Shown: positions 25,416 through 35,294, counted from the stretch's first letter. The stretch is 56,836 bases of DNA from Planctomycetaceae bacterium (GCA_011525745.1 WYBU01000077.1:1-56836), one strand, 5' to 3'. Numbers and translations: made by a program. Notes: generated from the sequence alone by a model not told the origin.

Positions 25416-26354
25416 GTGTACATCCCCGATGTCGAGCTGCACGAGAGCGAATCGCTCGAACACGCCGCCGCACTGCTCGAACGCTTCGGCGAGGCGGCCC
25501 GCGTTCTGGCGGGCGGGACCGATGTGCTCGTCGATCTCAAAACGGGCCGGACGAACACGGCCCATCTGGTGTCGATCAATCGAATTTCTTCGTTGCGCGA
25601 CGTGAGCCTCGAACGCGCCGCCGACGGCGCGATCACCGGTCTGAGAATCGGCGCGCTGACGACGATTCGGCAGCTCGACTCGTCGTCGCACCTTCGCGAA
25701 CGTTTCGCCCCGCTGCGCGATGCGACGCGAGAAATGGCCTCGGCCCAGGTGCGAAACCTGGCCACCGTCGGCGGCAACATCGCCAGTGCCGTGCCGTGTG
25801 CCGATCTGCCGCCGATCCTGATGGTCATGCGGGCCAGCCTCATCCTATGGTCGCAGGCGGGTCAGCGCGAAGTGATGCTCGAGGATTTCTTCGTCGGCCC
25901 GCGGCGCACGATCCTCAGAAGCGGCGAACTGCTCGTCGGCATCCGCGTTCCGACGCCGCCGGCCGATTTCGGAGCGGCCTACAGCCGCTTTTCGCTGCGC
26001 GAGGGCAACGCGATCGCGGTGGCCGGCGTGGCGGCGGCGCTTCGATTGACCCATGACGGCGACATCTCCAACGCGCGGATTGCGCTGGGCGCCGTGGCGC
26101 CGACGCCGACCCTCGTGAAGGCCGCCGGCGCGGCGATGTGCGGGCGCGCGGCGGATGCGGAGACGTTCGAGCCGGCCGCCCGTGCCGCGATGCGCGCCGC
26201 GGCCCCAATCAGCGACGTACGCGGGTCGGCCGAATATCGACGGCAACTGGTCGGCGTGCTCACGAACCGCGCCCTGCGGCGTGCGCTGGAGCGGGCGCGG
26301 GCTTCGCAGGAACGTGCGTCATCGGGCGGGAGCGAACTTGGCCGCCAATTGTGA
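25416..26354 (+). CDS. FAD-binding subunit of a xanthine-dehydrogenase-family Mo enzyme
   Basis: 312 residues from GTG 25416 with ACGGAGA upstream. The FAD-binding medium-subunit pattern is clear: VLAGGTDVLVDLK (residues 30-42), ISSLRDV, IGALTTIRQLD, ATREMASAQVRNLATVGGNI and ASAVPCADLPPIL (about 105-130). The four-Cys [4Fe-4S] insertion that marks the beta subunit of true 4-hydroxybenzoyl-CoA reductase is absent here: only one Cys lies in that loop. It is therefore a simpler member of the family. It overlaps the next gene by 17 bases. Confidence 0.8.
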   Translation: MYIPDVELHESESLEHAAALLERFGEAARVLAGGTDVLVDLKTGRTNTAHLVSINRISSLRDVSLERAADGAITGLRIGALTTIRQLDSSSHLRERFAPLRDATREMASAQVRNLATVGGNIASAVPCADLPPILMVMRASLILWSQAGQREVMLEDFFVGPRRTILRSGELLVGIRVPTPPADFGAAYSRFSLREGNAIAVAGVAAALRLTHDGDISNARIALGAVAPTPTLVKAAGAAMCGRAADAETFEPAARAAMRAAAPISDVRGSAEYRRQLVGVLTNRALRRALERARASQERASSGGSELGRQL

Positions 26355-26772
26355 CATTCGCGTCAAACGAATCTACGAAGCGCCGGCGCCGGACGACGGA
26401 CAGCGCGTGCTGGTGGACCGGCTCTGGCCGCGCGGCGTTTCCAAGTCGGCGGCGGCCCTCGCGCTTTGGGCGCGCGACGCTTCGCCAAGTAATGAACTGC
26501 GGCGCGAGTTCCATCATGATCCGGACCGCTGGAAGGAGTTCCAGGCGCGATACTTTGCGGAACTGGAGGGCCGGCCCGATTCGTGGCGGGCGATCGCCGA
26601 TTTGGCGCGCCTCGGCCCGGTCACGTTGCTTTACGCCGCCCGCGACGCCACGCACAACAATGCGATAGCGCTGAGGAATTATTTGCTGAAAAGGCTCATG
26701 GGCCGAGCACCGAAAAAGGCGCGGCGACCCGTTCGACGTGCCGCGGTTCGCGCGCGGAGGAAAACGTCATGA
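26338..26772 (+). CDS. DUF488 family protein
   Basis: About 144 residues if translation begins at TTG 26338, which has GGGAG 7 bases upstream; GTG 26314 is also in frame. The DUF488 (YeaO-like) signature is IRVKRIYEAPAPDDGQRVLV, then DRLWPRGVSK, and VTLLYAARDATHNNA at the end. The C-terminal 25 residues are Arg/Lys-rich. Function is unknown. It overlaps the FAD-subunit gene at its start and the Mo-subunit gene at its stop (ATGA), so it is firmly part of this operon although DUF488 is not a known partner of Mo enzymes. Confidence 0.7.
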   Translation: MAANCDIRVKRIYEAPAPDDGQRVLVDRLWPRGVSKSAAALALWARDASPSNELRREFHHDPDRWKEFQARYFAELEGRPDSWRAIADLARLGPVTLLYAARDATHNNAIALRNYLLKRLMGRAPKKARRPVRRAAVRARRKTS

Positions 26773-29700
26773 CCGTCGTGAGGACGCTCACCGTCAACGG
26801 ACAGAAGCAGCGGGTGGCCGTCGAGCCATGGGAGACGCTGCTCGACGTGCTGCGCGAGAAGATGAATCTCACCGGCTCGAAGAAGGCCTGCAACGTCGGC
26901 GACTGCGGCGCGTGCACCGTGCTGGTCGATGGCGAGCCGATGAACGGTTGCCTGCTGCTGGCGGCGCAGCTCGAAGGCCGCTCGATTACGACCGTCGAGG
27001 GACTCGCCCAGCAGCGCCACGGAACGGCGGAACTGACGCCGCTTCAGCAGGCGTTCGTCCACGAAGGCGCCATTCAGTGCGGCTTCTGTACCCCCGGCAT
27101 GGTGCTCGCGGCGACCGCCCTGCTCAACCGCAATCCCGATCCCGCGCCCGCCGATATCGCCGACGCACTGGCGGGCAATCTGTGTCGATGCACGGGCTAC
27201 AGCGGCATTCGTCGCGCGATCCAGCGATGTGCGAATTACCGCGAGGACGGGACGTGTGCGGCGAAATGCGCGGCAGCGGAAGGGCACGAAGGCACGGACG
27301 GGCACGAAGGCGGTAAGGCACGAAGGCGCGCCAGGGAAAGCAACGAAGGAACGGTTTTCGCGGCGGGCGACGTGGGCGATGAACCTCGAATCTCAGATGT
27401 CAAATCTGAAATCCACGCGGCCGCGCCGCCGCGCCGCTTCAGCACCGTCGGCGTTTCCATGCCGCGCGTGGGAGCGGCCGACAAGGTGACCGGGCGGGCG
27501 CTCTACACGGCCGACATCAAGCTGCCCAACATGATCCACGGCAAGATTCTCGGTTCGCGCATCGCACACGGCATCATCAAGCGCATCGACACGTCGAAGG
27601 CGGCGAAGCTCGAAGGCGTGCTCGCCGTCATCACCGGCGCCGACGTGCCCGAAACGCCGTACGGCGTGTCCCCGGCGCGCTACGACGAACACGTCCTCGC
27701 CAAACACAAGGTCCGCCACGCCGGCGATCCGGTTGCCGCCGTGGCCGCCATCGACGAGCGGACCGCCGAGGCGGCGATCGACCTGATCGAAGTCGAATAC
27801 GAAAAGCTGCCCGCTTTGCTCGATCCGTTCGAGGCCGTCGCCGAAGGGGCGCCGCTGATTCACGATCAATATCCGCGCAACATCAACACACACGTCGAGC
27901 AGAACTTCGGCGACGTCGAGAAAGCCTTTGCCGAGTCCCACTACGTGCGGGAAGAGACGTTCACCGGCAACCACATCTACCAGTGCCCGCTCGAGCCGCA
28001 CGCGGCCATTGCCTGCTGGGACCACGACGGCACGCTCGTGCTGTACACCTCGACGCAAGTGCCGCACTACGTGCAATACACCGTCGCACACGTGTTCCAT
28101 ATGCCTCTCGGGAAAATCCGCGTGATTCGCCCGGCCGTCGGCGGCGGATTCGGCGGCAAGGCGGCCGCCTGCCCGCTCGATCTGTGCGCGGCGATTCTCG
28201 CAAGGAAGACCGGCCGGCCGGTCAAGATGGTCTATTCGCGCGAAGAGATGTTCCACTACGGCCGCGGCCGGCACAAGCAGCACATGCGCTTCAAGCTGGG
28301 CGTCGACCGCGACGGGCGGATTCGCGCGTTCAAGAGCGAGATTTACCTCGACGGCGGCGCGTATTCGTCCTTCGGCGTCGCCACCGCCTACTACGCCGGC
28401 AGCATGATCCCGACGCTCTACAACATTCCCAACTACCGCTACGACGGCTATCGGGTCATGACCAACAAGCCGGCCGCCGGCGCGATGCGCGGCCACGGCG
28501 TGCCGCAGCCGCGGTTCGCGTTCGAGTGTTTGCTGACGATGATGGCCGACGATCTGGGCATCGACCCGATCGAGATTCGGCGGCGCAACTCGATGCGTCC
28601 CGACACGCGCACCGTCAATGATCTGGACGTGGGAAGCTGCGAATTCGACGCGACGCTGGAGGCGGTGGCGCGAAAATCGGGCTGGTACGACAAGTACGGC
28701 AAGCTGCCGCCCGGTCGCGGCATCGGCATCGGCGCCGGCGGTTTCGTCTCGGGCGCCGGCTACTGCATCTACCGCGGACAGGTGCAGCTTTCGCACGAGA
28801 AGCCGCGTGAGCACTTCCAGAAGCGGTCCATCTTCCCGCACGCCAACGCCGTGGTTCGGATCACCGAGGACGGCATGGCCGCGATCCTCATGATCGGCGC
28901 GGCCGAGATCGGCCAGGGCAGCGACACGATTCTGGTGCAGTGCTGCGCCGAAGCGCTGGGCATTCCGCCGCAGCGCGTTCGCATGTACAGCGGCGACAGC
29001 GACATCTCGCCACTCGATCTGGGCGCTTATTCGTCGCGCGTCACGCTGATGGCGGGCCACGCCGTCTCGCGGGCGGGTTGGGACGTCGTTGAGAAGATGA
29101 AGCCGTACGCGGCCGCCATGCTGGGCTGCGCGGCCGAGGAAGTCTTTGCGCGGGACGGGCGGTTTTATTCGAGAAGGGACGAAGGCACGAAGGCACGAAG
29201 CCACGAAGGGATAAGCGACGAAGCGACAAAGCGACAAGGCGACGAAGGGCTTGTGGCAGTGAGTCACAAGGACGAAGGCGTCGTATGGGAGGAAGTGGCG
29301 CGGCGGTACTTCAACGACAACGGGCCGCTCGTCGGCACGGGCTGCTACAAGCCGCCCGAGGGGCTGGGCGGCGATTTCAAGGGGGCGACCGTCGGCACCA
29401 GCCCGGCCTATTCTTTCGGCTCGGCGGTGTGCGAGGCGTCGGTCGATCTCGAAACGGGCAAGGTGCGCATCGAGCGCTTTACCGACTTCCACGATTGCGG
29501 CACGCCCATCAATCCGCTGGCCGTTCACGGGCAGGTCGAGGGGGCGATCGTCATGAGCGCCGGCGAGACGATCATGGAGGACGTGCAGTTCGACGAGCAG
29601 GGACGCATCCTCAACCCCAATCTGCACGGCTATCTGATGATGTCGATCAAGGATGCGCCCGAAATTTTCAGCGGGCTGGTCGATTCGTATGAACCGCGCG

Positions 29701-29903
29701 GACCGTTCGGCGCGAAGGAAATCGGCGAGGGCAGCACGCTGCCGGTGCTCGGCGCGGTGGCGCACGCGATCGCCAACGCGACGGGCGTCTGGATCAAGGA
29801 CTTGCCCATCACGCCGGAGAAGATTCTGCGCGCCCTGCGCGAGAAATCGGCCGCGAAGCGCGGCGCCGAGTTGGTTGAAACATGCGAAGTAGGCGCCGAG
29901 TAA
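26769..29903 (+). CDS. fused [2Fe-2S] and molybdopterin subunits of an XDH-family enzyme (4-hydroxybenzoyl-CoA reductase-like)
   Basis: 1044 residues from ATG 26769. Residues 1-155 are the small subunit: plant-type [2Fe-2S] cysteines C41, C46, C49, C61 and the second cluster C104, C107, C139, C141 (CGFCTPG, CRCTGY). After a low-complexity linker (about 170-215) the Mo-cofactor subunit runs to the end: [59 protein letters not shown] and [16 protein letters not shown] with the active-site Glu. The RGHG..QPRFAFE stretch is like HcrA. In most relatives the two parts are separate genes. Two stretches (27279-27413, 29171-29279) are in-frame simple-repeat insertions. It might dehydroxylate 4-hydroxybenzoyl-CoA or act on another aromatic or N-heterocyclic substrate. 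Confidence 0.8.
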   Translation: MTVVRTLTVNGQKQRVAVEPWETLLDVLREKMNLTGSKKACNVGDCGACTVLVDGEPMNGCLLLAAQLEGRSITTVEGLAQQRHGTAELTPLQQAFVHEGAIQCGFCTPGMVLAATALLNRNPDPAPADIADALAGNLCRCTGYSGIRRAIQRCANYREDGTCAAKCAAAEGHEGTDGHEGGKARRRARESNEGTVFAAGDVGDEPRISDVKSEIHAAAPPRRFSTVGVSMPRVGAADKVTGRALYTADIKLPNMIHGKILGSRIAHGIIKRIDTSKAAKLEGVLAVITGADVPETPYGVSPARYDEHVLAKHKVRHAGDPVAAVAAIDERTAEAAIDLIEVEYEKLPALLDPFEAVAEGAPLIHDQYPRNINTHVEQNFGDVEKAFAESHYVREETFTGNHIYQCPLEPHAAIACWDHDGTLVLYTSTQVPHYVQYTVAHVFHMPLGKIRVIRPAVGGGFGGKAAACPLDLCAAILARKTGRPVKMVYSREEMFHYGRGRHKQHMRFKLGVDRDGRIRAFKSEIYLDGGAYSSFGVATAYYAGSMIPTLYNIPNYRYDGYRVMTNKPAAGAMRGHGVPQPRFAFECLLTMMADDLGIDPIEIRRRNSMRPDTRTVNDLDVGSCEFDATLEAVARKSGWYDKYGKLPPGRGIGIGAGGFVSGAGYCIYRGQVQLSHEKPREHFQKRSIFPHANAVVRITEDGMAAILMIGAAEIGQGSDTILVQCCAEALGIPPQRVRMYSGDSDISPLDLGAYSSRVTLMAGHAVSRAGWDVVEKMKPYAAAMLGCAAEEVFARDGRFYSRRDEGTKARSHEGISDEATKRQGDEGLVAVSHKDEGVVWEEVARRYFNDNGPLVGTGCYKPPEGLGGDFKGATVGTSPAYSFGSAVCEASVDLETGKVRIERFTDFHDCGTPINPLAVHGQVEGAIVMSAGETIMEDVQFDEQGRILNPNLHGYLMMSIKDAPEIFSGLVDSYEPRGPFGAKEIGEGSTLPVLGAVAHAIANATGVWIKDLPITPEKILRALREKSAAKRGAELVETCEVGAE
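27279..27413. repeat. low-complexity repeats in the linker of the Mo enzyme
   Basis: GGCACGAAGG-type units (27279-27351) followed by TCTCAGATGTCAAATCTGAAAT (27389-27410) are translated as [20 protein letters not shown] and a short SDVKSEI stretch. Such simple repeats are typical of intergenic DNA, but here they are in frame. Confidence 0.7.
29171..29279. repeat. second in-frame simple-repeat insertion in the Mo enzyme
   Basis: ACGAAGGC/ACGAAGCC and GCGACAAA units run in tandem and are translated as [24 protein letters not shown]. Family sequence resumes at [11 protein letters not shown]. Confidence 0.75.
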
Positions 29904-29933
29904 TCCGAGCCGCGAAGCGTAAGCGAGCGGGAT
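29904..29933 (+). repeat. 30-bp interspersed repeat directly after the Mo-enzyme stop codon
   Basis: TCCGAGCCGCGAAGCGTAAG plus ten more bases is identical, in reverse orientation, to 52064-52093. Both copies start within about 10 bases downstream of a stop codon and point the same way relative to the gene. A degenerate copy is at 51919-51950. Confidence 0.8.
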
Positions 29934-30076
29934 GCGGCCGTTTCGACTTGGGGCCGCGTCTCAATCTCGTGATGGGCGTTCGGCGCGCCGCGCCGCCTTG
30001 AGCGTACGGGGACGAACGAACGGTCCGGTGCTCATCACTGCGCACGAATCCCGCTTGCGGAAGCTGCGCGGCCCTG

Positions 30077-30146
30077 ACGCACGGGCTGCAAGCCCGTGCC
30101 ACGCGATTATTCCGTGCCACGCGAGTATGCCGTGCCACGCGACGCA
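30077..30146. repeat. GCACGGGCTgcAAGCCCGTGC palindrome followed by three 18-bp tandem units
   Basis: After the palindrome, CCGTGCCACGCGANTAT-like units occur three times in a row (about 30096-30146), just upstream of the radical SAM gene. Confidence 0.6.
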
Positions 30147-30174
30147 CGTTGCGCCGTTCTTGAAAGGCCTCACC

Positions 30175-31539
30175 GTGAACGCTCGCGACATCGAACAACC
30201 CGCACCGCCCGCGTCATCGCCACCCGGTCCGACGACGTTCGTCGAACCGGAAACCGGCAGTTACTTCGTATCGACCTATCCGCCCTTCTCGACCTGGACC
30301 GCCGCGGAGATTCCCGCCGTTCATGAATGGCTCAACGCGCCGCCCGCCGAACCACTCGACGCACCGCTCGGTCTTTACGTGCACATCCCGTTCTGCGCGC
30401 GGCGCTGCGACTACTGCTATTACCTGTCCTACGCCGACAAGACCGCCGACGACCGCACCGCCTACGTCGCCTGCCTGCTCGATGAATTGGCCATCTACCG
30501 CGACGCCTCCGCGCTGGCCGGCCGAACGCCGACGTTCGTCTATTTCGGCGGCGGAACGCCCTCGCTGCTCGACGAGCATCAACTCGCCGCGCTGCTGGCT
30601 GGCGTGCAGGCGCGCTTCTCCTGGCATCGCGTGCGGGAAGCCACGTTCGAATGCGCCCCGAAGTCGGTCACCTCCGCCAAGCTGCGCCTGCTGCGCGACG
30701 CCGGCGTGACGCGCATCAGCCTGGGCGTGCAGCAGCTCGACGACGACGTGCTGCGCGCCAACGGCCGCGTGCACCTCGTCCGCGACGCCCTGCGCGCCTA
30801 CGACGCCATTCGCTCGGTCGGCTTCGACGTCGTCAACGTCGATCTCATCGCCGGCCTGCTCGGCCAGACCGAAGCGAGCTTCCGCGTCGGTCTCGATCGC
30901 GTTATCGCGCTGCGACCGGAATCGGTGACGATCTATCTTCTCGAAGTGCCGCACAACACGCCGCTCTATCGCCGCTGGCACGCCGACGCCGCGAGCGTCG
31001 AGCTGGTTGAGTGGGACCGTAAGCGCGCGTGGCTGGCCGACGGTTTCGCGCGGCTCGAGGCGGCGGGCTACACGGTGCGCAGCGCTTATGCCGCTGTGAT
31101 GGATCCGCCGCGGCGCCGCTTCGTCTATCAGGACGAGCAATACCGCGGCGCAGACCTGCTGGGCGTGGGCGCATCGGCGTTCTCCTATCTCGGCGGCGTA
31201 CACGTTCAGAACATGGCCGCGCTCGACGAGCACGCCGCGTGCGTCCGCGCCGGCCGGCTTCCGCTGGCCCGCGCCCGTCGCCTGACGTTCGACGAGCGGC
31301 TGATTCGCGAGTTCGTGCTTCAACTCAAGCTCGGCACGGCCGACGTGCCGTACTTCGATCGCAAGTTCGGAGTCGACATTCGCACGCGCTTCGCCGGGCC
31401 GCTGATCGAATTACAGCAGGCCGGCGCGCTGACCGTCACCGATTCCGCCGTGCGCGTCACCCGCCCCGGCCTGCTGCGCATCGACACGCTGTTGAAAGCG
31501 TTCTACCGCCCCGAGCATCGCGCGGTTCGTTACACGTGA
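30175..31539 (+). CDS. HemN/HemW-like radical SAM protein
   Basis: 454 residues from GTG 30175 (an upstream in-frame extension is repeat sequence). Radical SAM motif C-x3-C-x2-C in YVHIPFCARRCDYCYYLSY (about residue 70), then FVYFGGGTPSLLD, RISLGVQQLDDDVLRANGR and VNVDLIAGLLGQTEASF, the HemN-family pattern, and a C-terminal HemN-type domain (LIREFVLQLKLGTADVPYF). HemN itself oxidises coproporphyrinogen III, while HemW and relatives bind or deliver heme, so the reaction is open. It follows the Mo enzyme by 271 bases of repeats on the same strand and may or may not share its transcript. Confidence 0.75.
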   Translation: MNARDIEQPAPPASSPPGPTTFVEPETGSYFVSTYPPFSTWTAAEIPAVHEWLNAPPAEPLDAPLGLYVHIPFCARRCDYCYYLSYADKTADDRTAYVACLLDELAIYRDASALAGRTPTFVYFGGGTPSLLDEHQLAALLAGVQARFSWHRVREATFECAPKSVTSAKLRLLRDAGVTRISLGVQQLDDDVLRANGRVHLVRDALRAYDAIRSVGFDVVNVDLIAGLLGQTEASFRVGLDRVIALRPESVTIYLLEVPHNTPLYRRWHADAASVELVEWDRKRAWLADGFARLEAAGYTVRSAYAAVMDPPRRRFVYQDEQYRGADLLGVGASAFSYLGGVHVQNMAALDEHAACVRAGRLPLARARRLTFDERLIREFVLQLKLGTADVPYFDRKFGVDIRTRFAGPLIELQQAGALTVTDSAVRVTRPGLLRIDTLLKAFYRPEHRAVRYT

Positions 31540-31813
31540 TTGGGCTGACAGGCGGAATTACTTGCCGGCGAGCGAGACCGCGAAGCAAGATGTCATGCAA
31601 CCACGAACGTCGCCACGAACGCGCCTGCGCACGCGCTGTTCCCTACGATTCGTGAATACGCGCAGCGCGAGGCGTCGGCCGCGCCGTGTCACGTTTCTTG
31701 CGTATGAAACCATTCGTTCGATTGACGTTTGTGCGCGTCATTGCGGCGGAACGACGGCGTCGCGACGGAGCGAGCGCCGATCGCGCGCGTGAAGAGTTGT
31801 CGACAAAGGATCG

Positions 31814-34800
31814 TCACCCGCCGTTGGCGCCGACCTCGCGCAGCAGGCCCGGCGGCGGCTCCATCGTCTTCTTGCACTTGGGATAGGCGCCGCAGCCGAG
31901 GAATCGGCCCGTGCGGCCCATGCGCAGCATCATGTTGCTGCCGCATTCGGGACACTTGACATCGGTTGGAATCGGCTTGGCCCGCGGCTCGGGCTTGCCC
32001 ACCTGCTCCTCGGCCTTCTTCAGCGCCTCTCCCTTGAGCCGGCCGGTCATGCGGCAGCGCGGAAAACCGGTGCACGACAGGAACGGTCCCCAGCGTCCGG
32101 CCTTGACGACCATCTCGCTGCCGCAGCTCGGACAGCGCACCGGGCCCTCCATCGTCTCGACCACGACCTTTCCGTTGCGCGTCATCGAAAGGCCGCTCGC
32201 ATCCGCCGTGGCCGGCGGAACGACATCGGCCGCCTTTCGCGCCGCCGTCTTCGGCGTCTTGCCTCGGGTCGACTTGCGTCGGGCCGCGGGCGCCTCGGAG
32301 GCGCCGCGCGCCGCGGCTTCCGACGCGTTGTCGGCGGGCGGAGCAGCGCCGGCGGCGGCCTGCGCGGCCTTGAGCGCCTCGAGCTTCTCCATCGGCACGG
32401 CGTTGCGGCATTTCGGATATCCGCTGCACGAAATGAACGGTCCGCGGCGGCTTTTGCGGATGACCATCGGCCGGCCGCACTTGTCGCAGTTGACGCCCGC
32501 CTGCTCGGCCGGCGGCTTTTCGACATAGACCCCCGGCGGCATGTCCTTTGTGCCGCGGCAGGTCGGGTATTTCGAGCAGCCGAGGAACGACCGGCCGCGG
32601 AAGAAGTTGACGCGCATGGGCGCGCCGCATTCCGGACAAGCGTCCTTGATTTCTTCGGCCTTGATCTTGCGCAGCGGGCGGCCTTCGTCGTCGCACGGCG
32701 CGGTGCTGGAACACTCCGGATAGCCGGTGCAGCCGAGGAAGTACCCGCCGCGGCTGCGACGAAGCTGCATCGGCCGGCCGCACTTCTCACACTTCACGTC
32801 GACTTCGACCGGCTTGACCGGCCGGCCTTCGTTGTCGACGTTCATCGCCGCCTTGCATTCGGGGTAGCCGGTACATGACAAAAATCGTCCGTTTCTCCCG
32901 AAACGGTAGACCATCGGTTTGCCGCATTTGTCGCAGACATAGGGGCTTGGCTCGGCGCGGACGGCGTCCATCTCCTCGTGCGCCTTGCCCAGCGCCTCGC
33001 GGAAGGGGTCGTAAAACTCGTGCAGCACGGCGACCCAGTCCAGATGCGCTTCCTCGATCTTGTCGAGTTGTTCCTCCATGTGGCTGGTGAACTTCAGGTC
33101 CATCACCTGCGGGAAGTGGTCGACCAGCTTGCGCGTGACGACTTCGCCGCGCGCGGTCGGATGAAAGCGACGATCGACCTGCTCGACGTAGCCGCGCTTC
33201 TGGATCGTGTCGATGATCGCCGCGTAGGTGCTGGGCCGGCCGATGCCCTCGGCTTCGAGCGCCTTGACGAGCGACGCCTCGGTGAAACGCGGCGGCGGCT
33301 GCGTGAACTTCTGAATCGGCTCGACGTCCAGCGCCGCCAGCGGCTGCTGCGGCTTCAGCGCGGGCAGCGTTGGCTCGTCGTCGGCCCTGGGCACGCCGAG
33401 TACGCGATAAAAGCCATCGAAAATCAGCACGCGGCCGGCGGCTTTGAACAGCGCCTCGCCCGCGGGCGTCGTCACGGCGATGCGGGCCGTGGTGGCGTCC
33501 CATTCGGCCGGGGGCATCTGGCACGCGACGAAGCGGTTCCAGATCAGCGTGTAGAGTTTCAACTGCTCTTCGGACAGATGTCCCTTCAGCGAATTCGGCG
33601 TGCGGCCGACGTCGGTCGGGCGAATGGCCTCATGCGCTTCCTGGGCACTTTTCGCGCTGCCGTAGCGATTGGGCTGATCGGGCAGATAGCGCGGGCCGTA
33701 CTTCTGCCCGATGAAGTCGCGCACCGCGGCCACCGATTCGGCCGAAAGATTCGTCGAATCGGTTCGCATGTACGTAATCAAACCGACGGGGCCTTCGCCG
33801 TCCTTGAGGTCGATGCCCTCGTACAACGCCTGGGCGATCTTCATCGTGCGCGACGTGGCGAAGCGAAGCTGATTGGCGGCCGCCTGCTGAAGCGAGGCGG
33901 TCGTAAACGGCGGCGGGGGCTTGGTGCGGCTGCGGCGGGTCTCGATGTCGCGAACGGCGAACGCCGCGGCGCGTGCCCGATCGAACTCGCCGACAACGCT
34001 GACCTTGCGAAGCCCCAGGCGCTCGTACTCGGGCCAGGCGTCGGAACGGACCTCGCGCACCTTCAGGCCCAGCGCTTCGACGATCGGACGCACGCTTTCG
34101 ACGGCGCTTTCAAAGCGATATTTATCATCTGATTCGCGGATCAGCCGGCCCTTCGCGTCGAACGGCTTGCCGGCAATCTCGATCAACTCGGCGCGGATGC
34201 CGTGATGGTCGCTGAGCCAATGCGTCTGCTCTTTGACGGTCGGTCCGCTCCCCTTCTCGCCGGGTTGTGCCAGAAACTCGCGCCACTCACGGGAAAGCCC
34301 ATCGGCCTTGTCCAACTCGGTGGTGAGAATGGCCTCGACGACCCAGGACTCCTGCGGCTCAAAGCGGCGTATTTCGTCCTCGCGGTCGACGATCATTCGG
34401 ACCGAGACGGACTGAACCCGCCCGGCCGAAAGGCCCTTGGCGACTTTCTTCCACAAGAGGGGGGAGAGTTCATAACCGACAATACGGTCCAATATTCGTC
34501 TTGCTTGTTGGGCGTTAACCCGATCCGCGTCGATTTCGTGCGGATTGGCAAAGGCTTGCTGAATAGCGGACTTTGTAATCTCGTTAAAAACAACTCGCTT
34601 GGCATCGCCGGGTTTCAGTTCGAGGGCGTGGACCAAATGCCAGGCGATGGCTTCGCCCTCTCGGTCACGGTCCGTTGCGAGGAACACGATATCGGCTTCG
34701 GCAGCGGCACCCCGAAGCTCGCCAATGACTTTCTTATGGGACGGAAGTAACTCGTACGAAGGTTCGAAGTTGCGACCGGGGTCAATCCCGTAGCGATGCT

Positions 34801-34942
34801 TGGGGAGGTCGCGGACGTGCCCCTTGCACGCCTTGACCACGTAATTCGAGCCAAGGTACTTGTTGATGGTCTTCGCCTTGGCGGGCGATTCCACAATAAC
34901 AAGAGACCTGCCGCCGGATGATCCGCTACGCTTTTTTGCCAT
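31814..34942 (-). CDS. topA: DNA topoisomerase I with six C-terminal zinc ribbons
   Basis: 1042 residues, type IA topoisomerase. The TOPRIM domain opens with SLVIVESPAKAKTINKYLG (residues 13-31) and contains TDRDREGEAIAWH. The active-site Tyr is in GLITYMRTDSTNLSA (about 390). The C-terminus carries six four-Cys zinc ribbons of the type CxxCGxPM...GRFLxCxxYPxC, with a Pro/Ala/Arg-rich linker between ribbons 4 and 5. ATG 34942 is chosen over a TTG two codons upstream. It relaxes negative supercoils; housekeeping gene, divergent from the chaperone gene. Confidence 0.95.
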   Translation of the reverse strand: MAKKRSGSSGGRSLVIVESPAKAKTINKYLGSNYVVKACKGHVRDLPKHRYGIDPGRNFEPSYELLPSHKKVIGELRGAAAEADIVFLATDRDREGEAIAWHLVHALELKPGDAKRVVFNEITKSAIQQAFANPHEIDADRVNAQQARRILDRIVGYELSPLLWKKVAKGLSAGRVQSVSVRMIVDREDEIRRFEPQESWVVEAILTTELDKADGLSREWREFLAQPGEKGSGPTVKEQTHWLSDHHGIRAELIEIAGKPFDAKGRLIRESDDKYRFESAVESVRPIVEALGLKVREVRSDAWPEYERLGLRKVSVVGEFDRARAAAFAVRDIETRRSRTKPPPPFTTASLQQAAANQLRFATSRTMKIAQALYEGIDLKDGEGPVGLITYMRTDSTNLSAESVAAVRDFIGQKYGPRYLPDQPNRYGSAKSAQEAHEAIRPTDVGRTPNSLKGHLSEEQLKLYTLIWNRFVACQMPPAEWDATTARIAVTTPAGEALFKAAGRVLIFDGFYRVLGVPRADDEPTLPALKPQQPLAALDVEPIQKFTQPPPRFTEASLVKALEAEGIGRPSTYAAIIDTIQKRGYVEQVDRRFHPTARGEVVTRKLVDHFPQVMDLKFTSHMEEQLDKIEEAHLDWVAVLHEFYDPFREALGKAHEEMDAVRAEPSPYVCDKCGKPMVYRFGRNGRFLSCTGYPECKAAMNVDNEGRPVKPVEVDVKCEKCGRPMQLRRSRGGYFLGCTGYPECSSTAPCDDEGRPLRKIKAEEIKDACPECGAPMRVNFFRGRSFLGCSKYPTCRGTKDMPPGVYVEKPPAEQAGVNCDKCGRPMVIRKSRRGPFISCSGYPKCRNAVPMEKLEALKAAQAAAGAAPPADNASEAAARGASEAPAARRKSTRGKTPKTAARKAADVVPPATADASGLSMTRNGKVVVETMEGPVRCPSCGSEMVVKAGRWGPFLSCTGFPRCRMTGRLKGEALKKAEEQVGKPEPRAKPIPTDVKCPECGSNMMLRMGRTGRFLGCGAYPKCKKTMEPPPGLLREVGANGG

Positions 34943-35294
34943 GATCAATCAACCAGCATTATCGGCACGTGGCTGGTTGCCCTGAACCCCTCACTACGAA
35001 CTCGCCGGCCCTTTCGGGGCACCGGACCGTAGCTAGCGAGGGTGGCAATGTCAAACAAATCGGGTCTTGTAAGGCCTCCCGTCCGGTGCGCGGCCGGTTT
35101 CGGGCCATCGGCCGCGGCGGCGGTCGACTCGCCAGCGTGTGAAGCCCCTGGGTCGAGGCTCCTGAGGCCGGACCGCCCGTTTCGGGCGCGGTCACGGTCG
35201 GGTAGCATGTGTTGAATTCGCGGAGGTCTTCACTATATTGCCCGGTCCGCTTTGACCGTCCCGACGAGTGTGCGTCAACCGGAGTTTTCGCTTC
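34943..35294. other. divergent intergenic region between topA and the PpiD-like gene
   Basis: No gene seen. It contains a promoter-like sequence towards the plus-strand gene (35212-35239). A much weaker candidate for topA reads leftwards: TTGACA at 35049-35054 with TACGGT 17 bases on, at 35026-35031. Confidence 0.5.
35212..35239 (+). promoter_or_regulatory. sigma-70-like promoter for the PpiD-like/BatA genes
   Basis: TTGAAT (35212-35217), 16-base spacer, TATATT (35234-35239). Transcription would begin about 50 bases before ATG 35295. Confidence 0.45.

Noticed and set aside
27393..29765. 790-codon minus-strand frame opposite the Mo enzyme
   Set aside because: Antisense shadow of a gene with conserved Mo-cofactor motifs.
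25416..29903. Naming the Mo enzyme hcrA/B/C outright
   Set aside because: The FAD subunit lacks the [4Fe-4S] insertion that defines 4-hydroxybenzoyl-CoA reductase.
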